Assembly (NCBI GenBank): GCA_038205805.1 | Contig: JBBRBO010000007.1 | Span: 1 to 64,000, forward strand | DNA: 64,000 nucleotides | Direction of reading: 5' to 3' | DNA from: JBBSBY01 sp038205805 | GTDB lineage: Bacteria; Desulfobacterota; Desulfomonilia; Desulfomonilales; Desulfomonilaceae | Shown: piece after piece, positions 59,054 to 64,000 of the stretch | Numbering within the stretch: position 1 is the first letter of the stretch | Layout: every line of letters begins with the position of its first letter | Program-made: the position numbers and the translations under genes | The notes under the pieces: model-generated | Database searches by the model: none | Seen by the model: the letters and a program-made list of their open reading frames with translations, nothing else | Told to the model about the DNA's origin: nothing

Positions 59054-59279
59054 TGATACTGATACACTTCCAACGGAGTAATAGTGCTGAAGTTATTCTT
59101 ATAAGATTAGGTTTTCTTGACGTCTATCTGAGAATGTTTAATATGCCGAAATCGGCCTTTTCTCCTTGAGAAAAGCCGGTTTCGGCCATTTAAAAGTTCT
59201 TGGAGAGGGGTTCGGGGAGAACCTTCTTGGAAGAAGGTTTCTCCCCGATATTACTTCTTTGAGGGCGCACTCGTATGAT
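59054..59279 (-). repeat. Family 1 MITE-like repeat, copy G
   Basis: A complete copy in minus orientation between the two CbiA/DsrN paralogues. It reads TCATACGAGTGCGC, AAAGAAGTAATATCGGGGAG, hairpin 1, CCCCTCTCCAAGAAC, hairpin 2 with GCCGAAACCGGCTTTTCTC against GAGAAAAGGCCGATTTCGGC, and a diverged end near GTATCAGTATCAA. Its proximal end lies 16 bases before the second paralogue's start. The remaining 90 bases of the gap (58967-59053) show nothing else. Confidence 0.85.
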
Positions 59280-59294
59280 ACGGATTGATGAAGC

Positions 59295-60680
59295 GTGAAA
59301 ATTCCTAGAATGACACTCGCCGCTCTCAGGGGCGGCGCCGGCAAAACCTTTGTGAGTGTGGGTATGGCCGCGGCGTATAAGGCGCGAGGGTGCACGCTGA
59401 GCGTATTTAAGAAAGGGCCTGATTACATCGACGCGGCGTGGCTGAGTCTCGTGGCCGGGTCTTTGTGTCGCAACTTGGACGCGTATTTGGCGCCGACCGA
59501 GGCCGTGAAGGATTCCTTTGTCCGCGCCGCCCGAGGCTCGGATCTAGCCTTGGTGGAGGGCAATCGGGGACTCTTCGACGGCGTGGATCACCTTGGGAGC
59601 TTCAGCACGGCGGAACTGGCGAAGCTGTTGCAATCTCCCGTGCTCCTCGTGGTGGACGCCACGAAGATGACGCGCACCGCAGCGGCTCTGGTCCTCGGGT
59701 GCCGATTACTAGATCCTGAACTGAACATTGCCGGCGTGATCCTCAACCGCGTCGCGGGGGCTCGGCACGAGCGCGTGGTGCGAGAGGCCATTCACGAGGT
59801 AACCGGGCTACCCGTTCTTGGCAGTGTGGGCAAGGTGGCGGCGGACAAATTCCCGCAACGGCATCTGGGATTGCTTTCCGCATACGAACATCCACGGGCC
59901 GAAGCCTTTCTCGGAGAGGCCGGCCGGGTAATTGCGGATTCGGTGGATCTGGACGCCGCTCTGGAGATCGCTCGATGCGCGCCGGATCTCGTTGTGGCTC
60001 AAGAACCGAGTGTCTCTCAAAGCGCCGCATCGAAGGTGCGGATTGGGGTGATACGCGACGCGGCCTTTCAGTTTTACTACCCGGACAATCTTGAGGCATT
60101 GGAGAGCGCCGGCGCGGAGCTGGTCTTCATCAACTCGCTTACGGCGCAGGTCTTGGGGCGAATTGACGGGCTCTACATTGGGGGCGGCTTTCCGGAAAGC
60201 CACGCCGAGGCCTTGGCCGCAAACCACGTTATGCGGTCCGCCATCTTGGAGAGCGCCCAGAGCGGTCTACCCATCTACGCGGAATGCGGCGGACTCATGT
60301 ATCTTTCCAAGAATCTGCGCATTGACGAGAAAACCTTTCCTATGGTGGGTCTGTTCCCTGTCGATATCGTGCTGGAACGACGACCTCAGGGGCATGGGTA
60401 CATCAAGGTGGAAGTCGCGCGGGAAAATCCGTTTTTCCCTGTGGGGACGGCTCTCATAGGCCATGAATTTCATTACTCCCAGGCGGCGCCGCTCCCTGGA
60501 GTGTCCCTGCGATACATTTTCGATGTGAAACGCGGGTTTGGGATAGACGGTCGGCATGACGGTATTCAGGTTCACAACACGCTGGGCGCTTACACGCATA
60601 TCCATGCCTTGGGCGAACGCAAATGGGCGGAAGGGGTTGTGGCCGCGGCCCTTCGGCACAGAGACCGGCGCGGCGAATGA
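59295..60680 (+). CDS. CbiA/CobB-type a,c-diamide synthase, DsrN candidate (copy 2)
   Basis: The 461-residue product is a paralogue of the preceding enzyme and shares long blocks with it: ALRGGAGKTF, FKKGPDYIDAAWLS, CRNLDAYLAP, DATKMTRTAAALVLGC, LNRVAGARHERVV, PQRHLGLL, YAECGGLMYLSKN and GHEFHYSQ. By eye the two are about half identical, so the split is not recent. All catalytic parts are kept in both. It starts with GTG at 59295 (MKIPRMTLAALRG); an ATG five codons later is possible. One copy may serve siroheme and the other cobalamin. A terminator lies 130 bases downstream. Confidence 0.87.
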   Translation: MKIPRMTLAALRGGAGKTFVSVGMAAAYKARGCTLSVFKKGPDYIDAAWLSLVAGSLCRNLDAYLAPTEAVKDSFVRAARGSDLALVEGNRGLFDGVDHLGSFSTAELAKLLQSPVLLVVDATKMTRTAAALVLGCRLLDPELNIAGVILNRVAGARHERVVREAIHEVTGLPVLGSVGKVAADKFPQRHLGLLSAYEHPRAEAFLGEAGRVIADSVDLDAALEIARCAPDLVVAQEPSVSQSAASKVRIGVIRDAAFQFYYPDNLEALESAGAELVFINSLTAQVLGRIDGLYIGGGFPESHAEALAANHVMRSAILESAQSGLPIYAECGGLMYLSKNLRIDEKTFPMVGLFPVDIVLERRPQGHGYIKVEVARENPFFPVGTALIGHEFHYSQAAPLPGVSLRYIFDVKRGFGIDGRHDGIQVHNTLGAYTHIHALGERKWAEGVVAAALRHRDRRGE

Positions 60681-60748
60681 GCTTTCTTCGGCGTCCGTAA
60701 TGGGCAACTGGGCACTCATTATTTATAATGTCAAGTGGTTGAAGTGTT

Positions 60749-60764
60749 CTGGTGAACAGTTACG
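60749..60764. repeat. Family 2 half element
   Basis: CTGGTGAACAGTTACG matches the right arm of family 2; no clear left arm is found upstream. Confidence 0.35.
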
Positions 60765-60812
60765 TGAACTATTCCGTCGTGGTGCAGGGCTTGGCTGAAA
60801 TGGCTCCGCATG

Positions 60813-60846
60813 GCTCCACAAAACGGTTTGAGGGGCTTTTTCTTTT
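60813..60846 (+). terminator. Rho-independent terminator
   Basis: GCTCC-A-CAAA, loop ACGG, TTTG-A-GGGGC followed by TTTTTCTTTT forms a two-part stem with a U-tract. It lies 130 bases after the second CbiA/DsrN gene and probably ends that transcript. Confidence 0.65.
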
Positions 60847-60851
60847 ATTGC

Positions 60852-60879
60852 TTGACAACAGAACCTAATAGTATACCAT
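60852..60879 (+). promoter_or_regulatory. Near-consensus promoter in an apparently gene-free region
   Basis: A perfect -35 box TTGACA at 60852-60857 is followed after 16 bases by TACCAT (60874-60879), with TATACC overlapping it. It lies directly after the terminator and more than 480 bases before dinG. Confidence 0.45.
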
Positions 60880-60889
60880 AGAAGGTAGG

Positions 60890-61010
60890 GCTGGTAAAAT
60901 CTTTATTTCAGAAAATCGTAATCATTCAGTTACGTGCGGGAGCGATACTATAACTATCGGATATTTTTGCAGAGCAACCGCGATTTGCCGCTAATAACTG
61001 AATACTTACG
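60890..61010 (+). ncRNA. Candidate structured RNA or dinG leader
   Basis: Just after the promoter, ATTCAGTTA (60924-60932) pairs perfectly with TAACTGAAT (60995-61003). Inside, GCGG (60936-60939) pairs with CCGC (60988-60991), and two small hairpins form: CGATA-loop-TATCG and TTGC-AGA-GCAA (60967-60977). The result is a closed three-way junction. It may be a small RNA or part of the dinG message. I know no family that matches. The rest of the gap (61010-61250) has a TAGGCC/GGCCTA hairpin at 61106-61126 and no gene. Confidence 0.35.
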
Positions 61011-61254
61011 GAAAATCACATTCGCATTTTTGAAAGGATTCAGGAAGCTCACCGTGGTAGTACGCTCGGTCAACAATGAACTATGATTGTAGCCGGAAAC
61101 GAGAATAGGCCTGGTGTAGCGGCCTAGTGAAAGAACGAAATACACTCGAGCATGTCTGAATCATCCGCGTTGGTACGATTTGTAATGCTCTCCGCAGGCC
61201 TCCTCTCACCTATGGAGAAGGAGAACTAACGTATACAAAATCAGAAGCTTAAGG

Positions 61255-61326
61255 AATGGGTCGGGGGAAAAGCCTCTTACGAGAAGGTTCTCCCCGCTAA
61301 GGTTTTTTTGAGGGCAATGGGTATGA
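61255..61326 (-). repeat. Family 1 repeat fragment, copy I (proximal part)
   Basis: On the minus strand it reads CATACCCATTGCC, a degraded AAAGAAG stretch, GCGGGGAGAACCTTCTCG and the second half of hairpin 1. The rest of the unit is not recognisable. It ends 38 bases before the dinG start. Confidence 0.6.
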
Positions 61327-61363
61327 ACGGCTGCGGGACGAGGCCGCAGGCGCCGGGATCAAA

Positions 61364-63304
61364 ATGAAACGAGCTGTCACCAAAGACTTGATCGGTAAGA
61401 TACTCGGGAAGGGCGGAATCCTTTCGGCCTCCATCTCCGGGTACGAGCATCGCGGCCAACAGATCACAATGGCCCGAGAAGTGAGTAAGGCTCTGAGCGG
61501 CCGCAAACGCCTCATCGTCGAGGCGCCCACGGGCACGGGAAAGACCCTGGCGTATCTCACCGCCGCCGCCATTTCTCGACAACGCACGGCAATCTCCACT
61601 GCAACCAAGAATCTCCAGGAGCAATTATTCTTCAAAGACACGCCATTCATTCGAGAAAAGGTATTCCCCGAGCTGAAGATCGCTCTCGTCAAGGGTAGGG
61701 GCAATTATGTGTGCCATACGCGCTACATGAAGTTCCTCCGACAGCCGTACATTAAGGGCCTTGATCCGGATGGGTCCGCGGCGTTGATACAGAAGTGGTA
61801 TCCCGAGACCTGCGACCACGGGGAAGGCGACCGGTCGGAACTGGACATCTCAGACGACAACCCCATCTGGCCGGAAATTTGTTCTACGTCCGAGACGTGC
61901 TTAGGGAAGAAATGCCCCACACGCGACGAGTGTTTCGTGCTCCAAATGCGAGTCAAGGCCGCTGAAGCGGACCTCATGATAATCAACCACCATCTGCTCT
62001 GTTCGGACCTGGCAGTGAAAGAGGCGGGCTACGGCGAAGTCATCCCCAAATACGAAGCGCTCATCATAGACGAAGCCCACGCCCTGGAAGACGCAGCCAC
62101 CCAGCATTTCGGGTTCTATATCAGCCAGTTCAAGATTACCCGTTTTTTGAGAGAGGCTCGCGCTGAATTGGACGGCGAAAAGGCCTTCGCCGAAAAATAC
62201 GCCAAGTCTTTCGAGATGATCGAGGGCGCCGGTCGCCGCTTGTTCGACTCCTTTCCTGAGATCAAGGTGGGCAAGACTCGTATTCAGCGTTTGAGCCCTC
62301 AGGTGAAGGAGGCGCGAGATACGCTCATCGGCGAATTGCAGGCTACCGCGGCCATGATCGGAAACTCACCCCAAGGGAGCGACGAACTCAAGAACATGTC
62401 CCGCCGAGGGGCAAAATTGGCCAGGGAAGTTCACACGATACTGCAGGACAACGGTGATGCCGACTACGCCGTGTGGGGCGAACGCAGAGAAAAGCGTCTC
62501 GGCCTCCACGCGGATCTCATCGACACAGGAGAAGCCCTCAACCGGACACTCTACCCTAATGTGGGGTCAATAGTCTTCACATCGGCCACGCTGTCGTCTT
62601 CGGCGAACTTTTCCTATTTCAAGTCACGGGTGGCCGTTCCCGCTCCCGTCACGGAGGTGATACTGGATTCCCCTTTCGACTATTCTAGGCAAACGCTTCT
62701 CTATGTACCCGCATCCATGCCCGAGCCGAGTCAACCCACATTCGCCGACTCACTTGCCCCGCAGATTTCGGAGATACTTCAGCGGACGGAAGGCCGCGCA
62801 TTTGTTCTCTTTACGTCATACAAAAACATGCAGGCCGTATACGAGGCGCTTTTAGGTCAGTTGCCCTTTCCCTTGTTGATGCAGGGCCAAAAGCCGAAGA
62901 CTAGGCTTCTGGAGGAGTTTCAAACTCGCCCCGGAGCCGTCTTGCTCGCTACGGCATCCTTCTGGGAAGGCATCGACGTCCAAGGAGAAGCGCTGTCCTG
63001 CGTGATCGTGGACAAGCTGCCCTTTGCTCCGCCGAACGATCCCATCATCGCGGCTCGTGTTGATCGCCTCAAAAAGCAGGGACAGGAGTCGTTTTTCAGC
63101 TTCCAGACCCCCATGGCCGTCATCGCCTTGAAGCAAGGATTCGGCCGTCTCATACGGACACGCTCGGACAAGGGCGTGCTCTGCATACTCGATGTGCGGA
63201 TCGTGACCAAGGCATACGGGAAGGTCTTCCGACAAAGCCTCTTTGATTGTCCGCTCACCAGGGATCTCGACGCAATAGAAGGCTTTTTCGCATCCGACGA
63301 ATAG
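61364..63304 (+). CDS. DinG/XPD-type ATP-dependent DNA helicase
   Basis: The 646-residue product is a superfamily 2 helicase of the DinG/YoaA/XPD group. It has motif I VEAPTGTGKTLAYL near residue 47, a cysteine set typical of the Fe-S cluster (CHTRYM, CDHGEGD, CSTSETCLGKKC) between residues 120 and 190, the DEAH-type motif LIIDEAHALED near 235, and motif VI QGFGRLIRTRSDKG near 600. It unwinds 5'-to-3' and handles R-loops or DNA repair intermediates. DinG proper and YoaA cannot be told apart from sequence. It starts at the ATG at 61364. No exonuclease domain is fused. Confidence 0.9.
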   Translation: MKRAVTKDLIGKILGKGGILSASISGYEHRGQQITMAREVSKALSGRKRLIVEAPTGTGKTLAYLTAAAISRQRTAISTATKNLQEQLFFKDTPFIREKVFPELKIALVKGRGNYVCHTRYMKFLRQPYIKGLDPDGSAALIQKWYPETCDHGEGDRSELDISDDNPIWPEICSTSETCLGKKCPTRDECFVLQMRVKAAEADLMIINHHLLCSDLAVKEAGYGEVIPKYEALIIDEAHALEDAATQHFGFYISQFKITRFLREARAELDGEKAFAEKYAKSFEMIEGAGRRLFDSFPEIKVGKTRIQRLSPQVKEARDTLIGELQATAAMIGNSPQGSDELKNMSRRGAKLAREVHTILQDNGDADYAVWGERREKRLGLHADLIDTGEALNRTLYPNVGSIVFTSATLSSSANFSYFKSRVAVPAPVTEVILDSPFDYSRQTLLYVPASMPEPSQPTFADSLAPQISEILQRTEGRAFVLFTSYKNMQAVYEALLGQLPFPLLMQGQKPKTRLLEEFQTRPGAVLLATASFWEGIDVQGEALSCVIVDKLPFAPPNDPIIAARVDRLKKQGQESFFSFQTPMAVIALKQGFGRLIRTRSDKGVLCILDVRIVTKAYGKVFRQSLFDCPLTRDLDAIEGFFASDE

Positions 63305-63515
63305 GTTGACCTTGCGCTCGGTGAACAAAGTGTATACACAAGACACGCTTTGGTTGGTCTGCACGTGAGAGATATTTCGCTCATAACGGGCCGATGAGAA
63401 GGACTACGACGCCGATCTGAGCGCGCTCAGGAGCAAACGCCGTTTCCCTTTCAACGAGTGAGATTGGGATAGCTTATTTGTTTGGTCATCCTTGATTTCA
63501 CCCCGTCCGCCTCTG

Positions 63516-64000
63516 GTGACGCCTTTGAATGATCTGAACCATCTTTTGGAACCTGAAGCTCCATTGACGTTTTCCCTCACGCCTCAAGGAGGAACGTTTG
63601 ACGAGATACATGTAAAGCTCGAAGGAGCGGTATCGTCGGCGAATGTCGATGAGTTTCTTACGGAGATCAAAACCGAGCTGGCGAAGGAGCCGCTCAAGAA
63701 CGTGCGCCTGGACGTTTCCGATCTGAACCTGCTTGATGGTTCGGGGCCGGCGGCGTTGCTGCGTATAAAAGCTTTGTGCGCCGCTGAGGACAACAACCTC
63801 ACGTTGTTGGGCGCCCATCCGGAGCTGATCGAACTCCTGGATGCCGTTGACCTGGAGATTCTCGATTCGGGCATTCTCCATCCGCGTCCGGACCCAAATC
63901 TCCTGGTGCAGATAGGGGATGCGGTTCAGACTTTGCGGAAAATGGCCAGTGACATCATCGTTTTCATCGGCGCCATCATTTTGGGTTTTATCGGAGTAAT
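63516..64000 (+). CDS. MlaE-family lipid transport permease with N-terminal STAS domain (partial)
   Basis: An open frame runs off the right edge. After a GTG at 63516 (TTG at 63492 or 63525 are alternatives) the protein has a STAS-like domain with strands such as VRLDVSDLNLLDGSGPAALL and LTLLGAHPELIELLDAVDL (MlaB-like), then IGDAVQTLRKMASDIIVFIG followed by a hydrophobic helix, the usual opening of MlaE permeases of the Mla lipid ABC transporter. Only about 161 residues are visible. The 211-base gap after dinG contains the 14-base match GAGTGAGATTGGGA to repeat copy C near 63457, too short to call. Confidence 0.8.
   Translation, partial: MTPLNDLNHLLEPEAPLTFSLTPQGGTFDEIHVKLEGAVSSANVDEFLTEIKTELAKEPLKNVRLDVSDLNLLDGSGPAALLRIKALCAAEDNNLTLLGAHPELIELLDAVDLEILDSGILHPRPDPNLLVQIGDAVQTLRKMASDIIVFIGAIILGFIGV

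Noticed and set aside
63457..63490. Possible further family 1 fragment
   Set aside because: Only the 14-base word GAGTGAGATTGGGA is shared with copy C; the flanks do not align, so I do not count it.
1..64000. CRISPR arrays, tRNA, rRNA, prophage or integrative element
   Set aside because: I found no regularly spaced direct repeats with spacers, no cloverleaf, no integrase, transposase or phage structural gene. The dispersed repeats are single units between unrelated genes.

Overview
The window carries genes that together indicate a sulfate- or sulfite-reducing member of the Desulfobacterota (the former Deltaproteobacteria). The strongest markers are a complete dissimilatory sulfite reductase block, dsrA-dsrB-dsrD, with intact siroheme and iron-sulfur cysteines, and a siroheme-decarboxylase (Ahb) gene next to hemL, as in organisms that make heme from siroheme. 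An Acr-type ADP-forming acyl-CoA synthetase subunit and a five-gene NAD-linked [NiFe] hydrogenase support this. I cannot name the genus from sequence alone. Gene order looks chromosomal: there is no transposase, integrase, phage gene, CRISPR array, rRNA or tRNA that I can recognise.

Layout. 1-1.25 kb: a repeat fragment and an unknown protein with three helical modules. 1.7-12.2 kb: a DNA-end-processing island, sbcD-sbcC convergent with addA-addB. 12.5-14.4 kb: a Tat-exported sulfite-oxidase-fold protein and a cysteine-cluster protein. 14.8-19.7 kb: the hoxEFUYH hydrogenase operon behind a structured leader. 19.9-22.3 kb: a rhodanese / DoxX / HEAT-repeat group on the minus strand, the HEAT gene being interrupted by an in-frame TGA. 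22.5-29.1 kb: a baeRF-family protein, small proteins, an AMIN-domain protein, a glycosyltransferase, and a ParB-like plus spore-photoproduct-lyase-like pair. 29.7-32.4 kb: a nucleosidase-like gene divergent from ahb-hemL. 32.8-40.2 kb: an intimin-type beta-barrel, hisC, cmk, rpsA and cca. 40.2-51.1 kb: envelope proteins, a sensor kinase/sigma-54 activator pair, an SDR, RNase G and its radical-SAM neighbour. 51.4-53.9 kb: acyl-CoA synthetase alpha chain and a short PrmA-like methyltransferase. 54.2-60.7 kb: dsrABD followed divergently by two tandem CbiA/DsrN paralogues. 60.7-64 kb: a possible structured RNA, a DinG-type helicase and the start of an MlaE permease.

How genes fit together. DsrAB needs siroheme; the two CbiA-like amidotransferases beside it are good candidates for siroheme amidation (DsrN) and/or cobalamin synthesis. 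The Ahb protein takes siroheme toward heme and HemL supplies 5-aminolevulinate, so three steps of one tetrapyrrole economy lie in this window. The Hox hydrogenase couples H2 to NAD(H).

The most striking non-coding signal is two families of dispersed intergenic repeats. Family 1 is a MITE-like unit of about 215-227 bp with 12-14 bp terminal inverted repeats and two internal hairpins whose arms co-vary; I see seven full or nearly full copies and three fragments, several with an end that coincides with a gene's stop codon. Family 2 is a set of short palindromic units built on arms like TAACCGTTCACCGG and its complement. Neither family has a recognisable transposase in the window. Coordinates of repeats are by-eye alignments and good to a few bases.
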